NCBI RefSeq assembly: GCF_003369915.1
Contig: NW_022881614.1
Location: forward strand, 10,623,001-10,687,000
Direction of reading: 5' to 3'
Origin: Drosophila miranda
Lineage: Eukaryota; Arthropoda; Insecta; Diptera; Drosophilidae
Length of the DNA stretch: 64,000 nt
Position 1 is the first letter of the stretch, and each line of letters starts with the position of its first letter. A model generated the notes under the pieces. That model did not search any database. It saw nothing but the letters and a program-made list of their open reading frames with translations, and was not told the DNA's origin. A program made the position numbers and the translations under genes. This document shows positions 49,567 to 61,511 of this stretch, one piece after another.

Positions 49567-50681
49567 CGAGGGGGAACGTTGTGAGTTGCTGCGGACACCG
49601 CAACTCTACAGTTATACCCGATACTAAGTCAGTATGGCTCTCCTCCGGCAGACGCTGCTAATATTAAACGACACGACAAAGAGTGCGTGCGAGAGAGACA
49701 GAAAATCAGTCTGAGCGTGACGTCGGGCGCTGCGTAGCCACTGCAAATTGATTTGTTCCTATTGGCTATAAAAATGATCTGATCTGATCCAGATTCAGCA
49801 ATCTGATAGATATGGTCATTATCTATGATTCTGCGTTTTTAGTTTTCTCGAATGTGCAATATTGTGGATGCAACAGATTTTCGTCCTTTGTGTGGGCGGA
49901 AGGGGTGGGGCGAAATTTTGAGATACACGTTTTATAGTAAGATCTAACAGAAGTGCGGATACCAAATTTGGTTACTCTAGCCTTAATAGTCTCTGAGATT
50001 TTTGAATATCCCCAGATTTTCGTCCTTTGCGGGGGCGGAAGGGGGTGTGGCGAAACTTTGAAACTAACTCGTCTCGGTCCGGTATATTAGGAGTGTGGAT
50101 ACCAAATTTGGTTGCTCTAGCTTTTATAGTCTCTGAGATCTAGGCGCTAATGTTTTACTCTAAGCAAAGCCGCCTATGCTACGTGTGTGTTAGAGAGAGA
50201 CAGGGCGAGAAAAAATGAAATTGTTTTCTTGATGCTGGCTATAATAATAATACGATCCAATTCAGATTCCGCAGTCTTAAAGATATGGTCATTCTCTACA
50301 ATTCTACAATTTTCTCATATCTTTAAAATTGTGGATGCCACAGATTTTCGTCCTTTGTGGGGGCGGAAGTGGGCCGGGCGAAGTTTTGAAATATTTTTGT
50401 AGCAGTGACATATCACAGAAGTCTGGATCCAAAACATCGTTGCTCTAGCTCTTATAGTCTTTGAGCACAAGGCGCTGAAGGGGACGGACAGACGGACGGA
50501 CGGACAGACGGACAGACGGACAGACAGACAGACAGACAGGGCCCAATCGACTCGGCTATTGATGCTGATCAAGAATATATATACTTTATGGGGTCGGAAA
50601 CGATTCCTTCTGGACGTTACACACATCCACTTTTACCACAAATCTAATATACCCCAATACTCATTTTGAGTATCGGGTATA
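49567..50681 (-). mobile_element. INE-1/DINE-1 Helitron inside family A copy 2
   Basis: About 1.1 kb, both termini. The flanks AAAATGAA and ATTAGATAGACG are continuous in family A copy 1 (AAAATGAATTAGATAGACG near 20701), giving an empty-site control. Confidence 0.9.
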
Positions 50682-52234
50682 ATTAGATAGACGTAAATTG
50701 TATGCTAGGCTAAGGAACTTATCATATGAAGAGCGCTAAAGAAATTATTTAGAAACCAGAAATAGAATATTTTCTGAACTACGAGTGGATGGTATGCGAG
50801 CACTGTCGGTGCGGGTGAGAAAGGCGAGATCCCGTTTTAAGCAAAGGCGAGCTATGAGGAGGCAGGTGATTGCTTCAGTAAAGCGTTGTTGCAAGAAGGA
50901 CCCGAGAGTTTTCGCAGAAATCTCTATAATGGGCGAGTCCGTGCGAGGCCTGTTGGATTCAGGCGCTAGACACAGCATGCTAGGGTGTAATGGTCAGGAA
51001 TTCCTGGAGAAGCTGGGCGTGGAGGCTCGTCGATATTCTTCTATAGGGAAGGTAGCGAATGGGGAAGATCGCGCAATCGTTGGCCGAGTGGAATTACCGG
51101 TGAAATACAAGGGAGAGCTAAAAAGATTAACGTTTTTCGTATGCCCGTTCTTGGAACAGGAAATTTACTTGGGGGTAGACTTTTGGCGGGTATTCTCATT
51201 GGCTCCTGAGGTGATGGGAGAAGGTCCAGTAGGGGCATCTCACAGATTAGTGGAAGAAGTGCTGGCTGATCAAGTCGCTCACTATGTGGAAGGCCCGGAG
51301 AAGGAGATAGTGCAGGAAGAATGGGAGTTGTCAGAAGAGCAAAAGGCAGCCTTGGATCAGGTGAAGGCAGAGTTTCTGACTTTCGAAGCCGTAGGCCTGG
51401 GGAGGACGTCGAGAGAGTCTCACAAAATTCAGTTGGTGGAGAAGGCCGAGCCTGTGAAGGATCGACATTACCCGCTGTCGCCAGCGATGAAGGAAGTGGT
51501 GTGTGATGAGGTGGACAAAATGTTGGCTTTGGGAGTCATCGAGTACAGTGATAGTCCGTGGAGCAAGCGTACCACCGTGGTGCGAAGGACGGGCAAAAAT
51601 CGTTTCTGTCTCGATGCCCGAAAGCTCAACAAAGTAACCATCAAGGACGCTTACCCACTTCCTAGCATCGAGGGGATTTTGTCGCGTCTCGATCAGACGA
51701 TATATATCTCCAGCGTCGACTTAAAATTCGCTTTTTGGCAAATCGAGCTGGACGAGCAGAGTCGACCATATACGGCGTTCACGGTGCCGGGACGGCCTCT
51801 GTACCAGTTCCGTATGATGCCCTTTGGCATCTGCAACGCCGCACAACGCCTATGTAGACTGGTCGATAAGGTGATTCCGGTTGAGATGCGTTCAAACGTC
51901 TATGCGTATCTCGACGACTTGCTGATTATAGCTGAGGACTTCCAAACGCACGTGAAGATTCTGCGACAGGTTGCCGAGCGTCTACGAGAAGCAAATTTAA
52001 CGATAGGGCTGAGCAAATCTCATTTTTGCTATAAAAACATTAAATACCTGGGATTTATAGTGGGAGGAGGAGCGCTGAAGATGGATCCGGATCGTGTGTC
52101 GGCCATTTTGCGCATTCCCGAGCCGCGATCTGTTCGAGAATTGCGTAGTTTCCTGGGAACTGCGGGCTGGTACCGGCGCCTTATGAAAAACTATGCTGAG
52201 ATGGCCGGTCCGCTCACAGACGGTCCGCTCACAG

Positions 52235-52831
52235 AACAAGAGCTCTTGGTAGGTTAAGTCTCCGTAGGGGCCCGAGTTAAATTAACTCCCGTAAAACGGG
52301 ATCCACTCATCTACACATATTCCATTACGTGTGGGTGAGGGTATCCCTGTTGATTGAACGAAATTCCAGCAGTAGTTCCGTGTTTGCCTTTGTGTCGAAC
52401 GATTTGGTGTTTCTTTTTGGTTAGTGATAATTTTGAGTATATCTATTTATTAATGAGAAAGATGAAATTGTCAATTTATAATTATTAAAGATTGGATATA
52501 TACTGAAGCATGATGCAGTAAATTTAAAATAGAGGGAGGGCGCGTGGCGTAAGCCATGGATTAGGCCAGCCGTTACCGTTCCAGCAGAGGGTGGCCAAAA
52601 TGAACGTTGTGTTTGGTCACAGGTCGGGCGGGCGCGCGAAGTGATAACACCCAAGCTTCACCCACTTGATAGTTTATGATTTTCTTTGTCTTTAGATTGT
52701 TGTTAGTTTTGATGTCCCGAGAAGTAGTATGTCTCCTTTTTTGTCTACATTTGGCGGGCAAGGGGAACTACCCAGCCCTGGGGTCGACAGCTAGCCGGCA
52801 TTGCCCTCTGGGGAACAAGCCAAGTGTAACA
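52235..52831 (+). repeat. 3' LTR piece of family A copy 2
   Basis: Carries the LTR 3' terminus AAGTGTAACA, followed directly by the CGTT target duplication. Confidence 0.8.
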
Positions 52832-52835
52832 CGTT

Positions 52836-53340
52836 TTTGATCTTCCGTGGAATATTCTCAGCTACATAATTTTATCCGATTAGCGAATCAATTTTCTACT
52901 TAACTGGATTACGTTAAATACTTGCTTTTGTTGGATTTTGCGTAAAAAAAGGTTTTAGCGAAATAGGTCATAACAAAAAAAACGAAAGAGTATAGACGTT
53001 AATATTGCTAAATCTTAATATTCCGTTGAATAATTCTGGCTAACTAAAACTGTTAGTTTTGCCCACATAATTTTGGGCCGTTGATAAATAAATTTTCTAC
53101 TTGAATGGCTAGTTTTTAGACCTTGCTTTTATTGTATTTTGGCTAAAACAAGGTTTCAACAAAGAAGTCTTATTTTCTTACATGGTAACTACACATTTGG
53201 TACATATAATCTACATGTGTATGTAAAAACGTATATGTGTTCCGAAGATTAATCACAATCGTTGCACATAATAAAATTTTGTAATTTCGAGTTCTTTAAG
53301 AGATTTACTAACTAATTTCAGCTGTAAATAAAGAAGCATT
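52836..53340. repeat. two diverged copies of a hAT-flank repeat
   Basis: Two units (about 52845-52960 and 53020-53150) share ACATAATTTT, CGATT-like, AATCAATTTTCTACTT and a CTTGCTTTT motif with each other. They also resemble the 3' flank of hAT copy B (29100-29215: CCCACATAATTTTATACGAT and TGAATCTATTGCCTACTTGA). They are old relics of that or a related element upstream of RhoGAP54D. Confidence 0.5.
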
Positions 53341-53680
53341 AGTGTACAGCTTATAATTCTTCAACATGGAGCTGGCGTTTTCGCACAAAATGTTCTTTGG
53401 ACGCCAGTGACAACTCTGCCAGTTCAATATTTCAATTTTTGCAGCGCGTCTCGCCCAATTTTCTGCAATTAAATTCCACCAGCAAAGCTATCAACAAATA
53501 TGCTGTCAAGCCACAAACCGTCTACATATATTGTACTTTTAGAAAAGTAATATTTGTTAAAGTGAGCGTGTGAGTGCTGTGATTCGAATCTACGGAAGTC
53601 CTTTTCGTTGGTGCTGAGCTGTTGTTGTTTTTGTTGCTTTCGCTGCTGCTGTTGCCCTGTATACGCCCTTGCGTATAACA

Positions 53681-56600
53681 ATGGACATGGAATACGCCAA
53701 CATCAATGAATTTAATGACCGCGACCTAGCGACACGCATGCGCAACAGCAATTATGAAAAATACAAGTCTCTGGTGCGCATGCACCTCTCCTTCGAGCTA
53801 GAACTAAACACCGACGAGTAAGTTGCCTCGAGCGACGCTGCCATCCCATCGAAATATAGTGCTTACCGATTTATGGGTTGCAGGTTCGACTTGCCGTGCC
53901 ATGAAATCGTCTACGAAGATAAGGGCAAGATAAAGAAGTGGAATCGCCTCTCCAAGAAGAATCGCGGACCTGCCACAGGCTGCACGACTGGGGCAGGCAG
54001 TAAGTCGGGGGGCAACAGTCCCACTGAAACGGTGCAGCAACAAATTGATGCTGGCTTTCTGATGCACCTGGAGGAGCTCAAAGAGTTTCTTATGCTGGAG
54101 AAGAGTAAGTGACAGGGAGAGTCCGGAAAAATGGATTATTCTAAATGCGGAAATGCTATTCTGCAGATCTCACCCAGGAGGGACTCTTTCGCAAGACAGG
54201 AGCCGTTTCCAGGCAGAACGAGCTACGAATGCACATACAGCACGACCAGCGCTTGGATTTGGAACTGACAGGATTCTCGGCTCACGACTGTGCCACTGTT
54301 TTTAAGAGCTTTCTGGCCGAGCTGCCAGAGCCTTTGCTTACAGACGCCCACTATCCGGCACATCTTCAGATAGCGCCGCTTAGCCAGGCATTAATGGGGG
54401 GTCAGGTGGCGGCTACTGCAGAGCGCCAACGACATCTTCTCAACTCGATGCAGCTGCTCCTTCTCCTGCTCCCCGAAGAGCATCGCGAGTTACTGCAGCA
54501 CATTATTGAAATGCTCCATTCGGTGGCAGCGCGTGAGGAGAGCAACAAGATGTCCGCGGAGAATTTGGCCACCTTGTTTACACCGCACCTGATTTGCCCC
54601 AGGCAAATGCCGCCTGAGGTGCTCCACTATACGGCGAAGAAGATGTCCAGCATTGTGTCCTACATGATTCAGCAGGGTCTGGAAATCTTCGAAGTTCCCG
54701 AAAAGCTAGCCACCGATATTCGGGCGTACTTTCTTGAGCGCAAACGCAAAAAAACCATGTCACCGGAGCAAACCCTTGACGAATCCATCTCGGACGTCTC
54801 GACGGTCAACACGGTGTACACTTTTGTAGATCGTGCCGCCACGGCAGCGGCAAACAACAGCAATAACACGGACACTGCACTGGCGCAGCTGTACGCGCAC
54901 ATTCAGAGCCTTCCGGAGTCCTCCAAGAAGCGTCGCCTCATCAAGCAGTTTAACAAGCAAAACGGACAAGGTAGCACATTGTCTCCACTCCGTTGCGATC
55001 ATTTGGGACACAGCTCATTGATTCCACTCATTGATTCCTTTCAGGCACACCGCTGCAGGTCGTTGTAATGAATCGTCTAAAGAACAACGAGGCCACTCGC
55101 AGTGCCAAGTCCTTGGGGGACTCCATCAAAAAGCACATCTTCCACAAGAGCCTCATGTCGCGCACCCCTAAGAGAGTGCCCCCCAGCTTTCATCCTGAGG
55201 TGAGCCGCAAGAGAAGCATTTGCAACGCATTTATTCCATTTATGTGTGTGTTTATTGGTGACTAACCGCACGTCTCTCCATCGTATCCTAGACGCCCAAT
55301 CTGTCGCATGTAAAGCAGCCCAAGCTGCGTGTGCTGTTTCAGAGTCCCTGTCCACCGACACCCACCTCATCAAAGGGCACAAGCTCCACATCCACCGTCA
55401 CCTCTACCTTCATTGCTACTAACTCCTTGCATCAGCTTCAGAAATCCATCTCATCCACATCGCTCAAGATTGAGTCCTCGTCCACGGACAGCAGCTCCAG
55501 CTGTAGCATCTCTGCTCCCGCCAGTCGTCAGCAATCGAATGAGCTATCTGTAATGGTTTCTGCTGTCCAAGAAGAGGACGAGATAGACGCTAGTTGCTGT
55601 GTGACGCCTCTGAAGCTTATGTCAGCGGCTGCCAAGCAGCTGATCGACAAGAAGAGCGTGGCCTGGGACCACCATCGTCTGTTCGAGATTGAGGAGTACT
55701 CGAATCCCTCTACACCCGTGCAGCAGTCCACACGCTACAAATCGGAGCCTAACCTTTTGAGTATTCTGCCCCAGGTTCCAGACGAAGAAAACGTCGATGG
55801 CGACGAAGCTCTCACTCCGATTGTTGAGGTGTCCAGCTCAATGGCTGCCAGCAGCAGCTGCCACATGGGCAAGTTGATAACTCGCAAATTGATGAAGGGC
55901 GTGAGCATGGGCAATTTAAGATTCCCGTTCAGCACGCCGGAAACGACCAAACGATTGGTGCGCAGTGTTTCGGCCACCCTAAGAAGGCGTCCCAGTAGGG
56001 ATGAGGGCAAGTATTTCCCGTCGGCAGCAGATGCTCCTCTTCTTGAGGACGTGGACGGTAGCGATGAAGATGAGGATGGGGAAGATGACGATAGATTGCC
56101 AGAGTCCAATGGCAGCTCCAATGAACTGCCTGCGATGACCGTGGGCTACCATCAGATCCTCCAGAGCAGCGTGTATCGTAACATGGATCTCATAACGAGC
56201 ACACCAGCTCTCCACATGGGCCGCCGTTCAATGTCGCCCATCACCAAATCGACGCAGCGCATGCCCAAGGCCATGCAGGTAGACGCAATAGCAACAGCAA
56301 TAGATTCCCGTATGAAAGATCCTTTTTTGATACCTGATTTCATTGCAGGAGTCTATTATGACGCCACGCTCCCGCAAACCCGTTATGCTGCTCAATGCCT
56401 TGGCTGGCAATGGCGGCAAGCAGCTTAACTTGAGCTTATCCGAGCAATATGAACAGGACTCCCTGGCCGGGACCCCCGTGAAGCAGCGCGAACCACCCTC
56501 TCTCCATAGCGAGGACGCTACTTCACTTGGCGGCTATGCCGAGATATTGAGACATCAGCAGGGTTATGGCCTACTCAGCTCTAACAGCAATAGCAATGAG

Positions 56601-57079
56601 GAGTCCAAGCCTCCAAACGCTCTGTCCAGTGATTTCAAGTGAGTCACAATGGCATTACCGGACTACCATTCTTATCTCGCACTCTAATTTCCTTCATCTT
56701 TAGGGAATATCTGCTTACACGCAGCGTGCTGACTGCCAGCCCGACGGATTTGTCGTTTGCCAGTCGCTCGGATGACTTCGGTGGAGCCAGCACCACCCAA
56801 GATATCGACGACTTCGATGAGGCCGAGCTGAGTCCCAGTTTGCTGTACTGCTTGGATGGCAATGAACCTGCTTCAATGGTCTCGCCCTTGTGCAATGGCA
56901 ATGTTAATGCCAGCGTCACAAACGGTCGCAAACGATCGGCCGTCACACCCCTTAAGTCTCAACTGATCACAGATGATGCGGACAACAAGGAGAACATGAA
57001 TGTTCAGGAGGAGCACGTGCGCACCAAAAAGCTGCTTATTACTTCTTCCGAGGAGTATCCAGGCGAAACAGCCCTCTAG
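53681..57079 (+). CDS. RhoGAP54D: Rho GTPase-activating protein, RhoGAP54D (ARHGAP19-like)
   Basis: RhoGAPs speed GTP hydrolysis by Rho-family GTPases; the vertebrate relative ARHGAP19 acts on RhoA. Seven exons join in frame: 53681-53817, 53884-54104, 54167-54970, 55045-55199, 55292-56278, 56349-56638, 56704-57079, all with GT-AG introns. The product is 989 residues. It starts MDMEYANINEFNDRDLATRM. The RhoGAP domain spans about 85-270, with the arginine finger R128 in EGLFRKTGAVSRQNEL, a second block FKSFLAELPEPLLTDAHY, and NLATLFTPHLICP. The remainder is long, low in order, Ser/Thr-rich with acidic runs, and ends EEYPGETAL. No defect is seen across seven exons, so the gene is likely functional. 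The Gypsy insertion between it and icln lies about 850 bp before its start codon. Confidence 0.92.
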
Positions 57080-57914
57080 CCTTAAATAGTACTCGTACAT
57101 GTGTAGTTTTTCATAATCCTAACGTTAAAACCGTTGTACGGTTTTAAAAAATGTTCAAGAAAAATATTGCTTCCGTGAAATTGTTTTCGGTATGACATGT
57201 GTCCCGCTTTGTAACTGACCGCGTTTTGAAGTTAAGCTAAGAATATTACATTATAAATGCATGCCGTCTCAAAAACATTACATTACATATTAAAGAAAGT
57301 GTATACCACAACAGTTAAAGAATTGCACGGGTACTATCAGCGGGACTATGAGAAATCTCGAATTAATGGTCAAATTAACCATCAAACGCTGGAATTAGTG
57401 TGCCTGGCTGTTTGGATTACTACTAAACAGAAGAGTACAAACTAGTTAAACCATCGGAAATTATGTTGAATTATCAAGAAATGATTATATTCTATTCTTC
57501 AAATCGCAAGTTATAGCAAACGGGATGTTCTCAAAGAGCTCTTGCACACTGATAACCATAAGGAAACGGTATTACGCGACTTATTCTTTTTTTTCATGTG
57601 AAAAATTTGTATTTTATTGTAAACAAGTTTACTGCTACATTTCGTGGCAACTTAATCTAGTTTCACAGCGACTTATTCTATAAAACAATTAAATACATTT
57701 ACTGTTGCATACTTTTAGACAGCAGTTCTGAAATTTCTCGTTTTCTTTTAGCCGTTGCACACACTGTTTTTTCTCCCACCGGACTCTACCCAACACTGTC
57801 GGTAGTGTCAAACAGCTGATGTTTGTTGACAACAATTTCTAGACGAAAGAAACAAAGTTTTGTTGGGAAAATTAAGTTTTACAAAAGATTTGTGCGTAAA
57901 CAGCGACTAGGATA
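57080..57914 (+). promoter_or_regulatory. RhoGAP54D 3' flank and PET100-like gene promoter
   Basis: AT-rich, no convincing gene; a 62-codon frame at 57257-57445 has no supporting features. Close to the next gene, AACAGCTGAT (57811-57820) matches the E-box core-promoter motif 5 (AWCAGCTGWT) exactly, 95 bp before the ATG. Confidence 0.45.
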
Positions 57915-58157
57915 ATGGGAACTTGGGTTCTAGAAGTAGCCAAGATGGGCATGTACATGGCATTTCCGGTGGCTCTGTTTCACATCTTCAACCAAACGGA
58001 ATATTTCGACGAGTGGGTGACCAAAAAGAAGCGCGAGCTGTATCCACCCGAGCACAAGAGTCATCGCGAGGAGCTCCAGTGTGCCATAAGGGAGCATCAC
58101 GAGAAGCATGATGCCAAAATGATGCGCGCCATGGAGGAGGCAGAGCGTAAGAAGTAG
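57915..58157 (+). CDS. PET100-like cytochrome c oxidase assembly factor
   Basis: PET100 is a small inner-membrane protein of mitochondria required to assemble cytochrome c oxidase. This single-exon gene encodes 80 residues: MGTWVLEVAKMGMYMAFPVA begins with a membrane segment (about 8-25, AFPVALFHIFNQ), followed by EYFDEWVTKKKRELYPPE and a charged helix ending EEAERKK. The human protein has the matching order (IYLTFPVAMFWVSNQAEWFE, then KRELWPPE). Length agrees with the family. AATAAA at 58275-58280 is a good poly(A) signal. Intact. Confidence 0.85.
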   Translation: MGTWVLEVAKMGMYMAFPVALFHIFNQTEYFDEWVTKKKRELYPPEHKSHREELQCAIREHHEKHDAKMMRAMEEAERKK

Positions 58158-58283
58158 AAATCCATATGGATCACTGCACCCAGCCGTTTCGTTATATAAC
58201 ACCATTTCGATCATCCTGCAGCTATGCCATAAATGCGGCTAAACTGAAACTGTAAACACTTTTGTATGCGACGTAATAAAGAC

Positions 58284-59655
58284 TTGAATGTACCCAAGGC
58301 ACTAATCCATTCTGAGGATATGATGAGTGGAAATTATCTGTAAATTATCTGTAAATTATCGTCGAACCATGGCTTGTGTGTATGTGCAGTGCCATACTTG
58401 AAACAAAATAGATTGGTTTCTAGGGGAAAACACCTCTATTGCATTAACACAAAACAAGGAACCGGGTGCAAAGCGGATTCTCCCCAGTGGAACACTTGAA
58501 ATGGTCAACGTATATCAAACGATAGACGATTATCAGCAGGCCAGCCGCTCCACTTCGCTGCCACCTGGTTGAATGTGTCCACTGCCCGTTCGATGCTCCT
58601 CCACACGCGTATACAAATTCAAATCCAAACGATCAACATCAACGAGGACGCCACTTTCCTGATAACTTGACCGCCATGTGACCGTTGGCATAGGAATTTT
58701 GTCACAGTTTAGAAACCCACCTACATGTGTTTTCGGCGTGATGAGTACGATGATGTGTGTTAAGAGCCAGATTAGATGCCCTCCAAGCGATTTACGCCCA
58801 TTCAATTATTTTGGTAGGTAATGCTATTATCTACTTTCACACGATGCAATAAATAGAAAAATGCCCCGGAAATGAAGCCTTACGCCGAAGATGAAATACT
58901 CTTGTAAGTGAAATTCCACATAGATATATTGGATTTCTAGAATTGGAAGAATCCTGCATGCATGTACTCCTAAGGTTAGATGACCAATAAATCTGTATCT
59001 TTCAAAATGGATGTTGGGCTCCCCACGCAACTTACCCAACCATCTATATTTGGTACTTAGGTATGAGCCTATAGTGATATTAAAGCACGATCCAGTACAA
59101 ATTATAGTTCTGGCTGATGTTTCCTATAGCAGATATATAATTTTGAAGTGATCCGATACTGATTCAATCTGTGTGTAATAAATACCATTTTCGTGGCGTA
59201 GCAAGATGAAATATAAAGTCCATAAGTTCCGCGCAAAAGTATAATCAGTAGCTCCAGATAGCCGACTGGCAGCGAACGGATTGTTATAGAGGCACTTGAT
59301 TGTTCTTATAACAATAGGCGGGGGTGTGTATTGGGGGTGGGTGGAGGTGGCGGTGGCATATCAGCAGTCATTTAATTAGCTGTTTCACATTCCGATTGCT
59401 TTTTGGGGATTTTTGCTTACGTTAAAGCGCGCTTTTCACACCGCTGCCTCCGCCGCCGCTCTGAAGGGAAACTGTAGAATCTGATTTACGACTCTCTCCA
59501 ACTTCAAGTATTTCCCCCTCTGCCAGCGTGCCAGTTGTACGCCAGCGTCGACGCTTTGGTTATCTCATGCAGGGCAATTTGTCAAGCCAAATAACGGTCT
59601 GCGTGTCAGTTTCAGTTCCATTTTTTGCATCACGGAGAACAGAACAGAACACAAC
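58284..59655. other. intergenic, sugar-transporter promoter side
   Basis: About 1.4 kb without a recognisable gene; frames such as 58533-58805 lack support. A G-rich stretch (59319-59356) and a TCAGTTTCAGTT initiator-like sequence near 59606 precede the transporter. No INE-1 or LTR sequence is seen here. Confidence 0.45.
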
Positions 59656-61043
59656 ATGTCCAAGGGATCGGTCCTACCACAGTATATAGCCGGTTTATCG
59701 GCCAGCTTTGGCGCCATGTGTATGGGCGCCTCAATCGGCTGGTCCTCGCCGGTGGAGAAAATGATCACGGAGGAATCGGACTACGGCTTTGAGATATCCT
59801 CGGGCCAATTCGGCTGGATATCCGCACTGCTGACATTGGGCGCCACTGTCATCTGCATACCCGTTGGCTTCATGATCGATTGGATTGGCCGGAGGCCGAC
59901 TATGCTGGCCCTCATACCGCCATACATGGTCGGCTGGGTCCTAATGCTCTTTGCCAAGAACGTGACAATGCTATACTTTGGCCGCTTCATCCTGGGCATG
60001 TGCGGCGGGGCATTCTGCGTGACTGCTCCCATGTACTGCACGGAGATTTCAACGACAGCCTTGCGCGGAACGATTGGCTGTTTCTTCCAGCTGCTGATCG
60101 TATCCGGAGTATTCTATGGGTGGGCGCGTTTGTCCCGCTTACCACGATCAACATTCTGTGTTCGATTCTTCCCCTGATCTTTGCCGCAGTGCACATCTTC
60201 ATGCCGGAATCACCTGTGAACTTGGCCATGAAGGGACGCAACGAGGACACCGCTAAAGCCCTCCAATGGTTACGCGGCAAGGATGCCGATATCAGCGAGG
60301 AACTGAAGGAGATCCTCGACGAGGCACAGAAACAGAATGATCAGCCTAAGGTCAATGTTCTGGCTGCTATAAGACGTCCCGTCACCAGAAAGGGTCTGGG
60401 GATATCTGTTCTGCTACAGATCTTCCAGCAGTGGACCGGCATCAACGCCATTCTTTTCTACTCGACCTCCATATTCGAGGATGTAGGCTCTGGTCTCAGC
60501 GGCAGCACCAGCACAACCCTAATTGGAGTCACTCAAACAACCACAACGCTGGTGGCAGTGGCTATCATGGACAAGGCCGGTCGCCGTATTCTCCTGCTGA
60601 TATCTGGAGTCGTCATGGCTATCACAACGTGCCTGTTGGGGGTCTACTTTCAGATGAGTGAAAGCGATACAGATTCGGTGGTCGGCCTTAGCTGGCTGCC
60701 CATCGTCAGTATTTGCATCTTTATTGTATTCTTCTCCATTGGATTTGGTCCCGTTCCCTGGCTGGTCATGGCCGAACTGTTCTCGGAGGATATCAAGAGT
60801 TTTGGTGGATCCATTGCTGGCACCAGCAACTGGCTCTCTGCTTTTATGGTAACGCTCCTGTTCGCGATCCTGAAGGATTCGATTGGGCCGGGACCGACCT
60901 TTTGGATTTTCACGGCTATTTCTGTTTTGGCCTTCTTCTATGCCTTATTCTTTGTTCCCGAGACCAAAGGCAAGACGATATTAGAGATTCAGGACATGCT
61001 GGCTGGAGGAAAGGTAAAAAAACCCGAAAAGAACGAGGCGTAG
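59656..61043 (+). pseudogene. sugar/trehalose transporter (MFS), single frameshift
   Basis: A 12-helix sugar porter of the plasma membrane, related to facilitated trehalose transporters (fly Tret1/CG6484 type). It starts MSKGSVLPQYIAGLSASFGA. Family motifs: DWIGRRP (about 75-81), GRFILGMCGGAFCV, PMYCTEIS, then PESPVNLAMKG, QIFQQWTGINAILFYS, DKAGRR, GFGPVPWLVMAELF, and VPETKGKTILEI near the end. The frame is open from 59656 to about 60117, then continues in another frame from about 60122. The gap falls in GVFYG / VGAFVPL of helix 5 and looks like a loss of about seven bases. Everything downstream is well kept, so the break is recent. A BEL element starts 95 bp after the stop. Confidence 0.85.
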
Positions 61044-61138
61044 CAGATCAAACATCTAAATGTGCGAATTGTCTAATGAATATATGTTAGTGTAAATTAT
61101 CGATTTAAAATTAAAATTTACAGAAAAGTTAACATCGC

Positions 61139-61511
61139 TGTTCGGAGCAGAACCCAGCCGATTAGCTGCTTGCCAAATAGCACCTAATTCTTCGGCCCTC
61201 AGCCGCTTATTTTGTTTGTTACTTATGTCTATGTCACTCATTTGTTTGTTAAAGCTCTGCGCTTGCTTGCCCTGCTAAACGCTCTCTGCCAGCTCGCTCT
61301 TCGCTATCTCCGCTCTGCGTCTGCCTACCGACGTCGGCCGAGCGAAGCTGCGCTTAGCGATCGGAGCGGCAATGTAAAGGGCAGGCAAGCCACACTTGCA
61401 ATTTGGATGTCACGCATTAAAGAACATATCGTAATTTTATTTCTGCGCCGAGTTTTATTTAATTCGAAATAATTAGTCGGCCGATTGGGGATAAAAAACA
61501 TTATCTCCACA
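61139..61511 (+). repeat. 5' LTR of the BEL/Pao element
   Basis: 373 bp, close in sequence to the LTRs at 32340-32696 and 35403-35774. Confidence 0.85.

Larger units (their letters stand above)
44954..52835 (+). mobile_element. Ty3/Gypsy family A copy 2 with CGTT target duplication
   Basis: Fossil bounded by CGTT at 44954-44957 and at 52832-52835, a 4-bp target duplication normal for this group; the element itself is 44958-52831. Parts: 5' LTR (44958-46436, TGTT...AACA), primer-binding site TGGCGCCC, long leader, gag (about 48246-49548), protease and reverse transcriptase region (about 50700-52229), and a 3' LTR piece (52235-52831). Two INE-1 elements (47601-48243, 49567-50681) sit inside it. 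RNase H and integrase are absent. Broken, with several breaks. It separates icln from RhoGAP54D. Confidence 0.88.

Noticed and set aside
57257-57445. 62-codon open frame after RhoGAP54D
   Set aside because: No recognisable motif, promoter or conservation signal; probably 3' UTR.
58533-58805. 90-codon - strand open frame in the intergenic stretch
   Set aside because: No family resemblance and no supporting signals.
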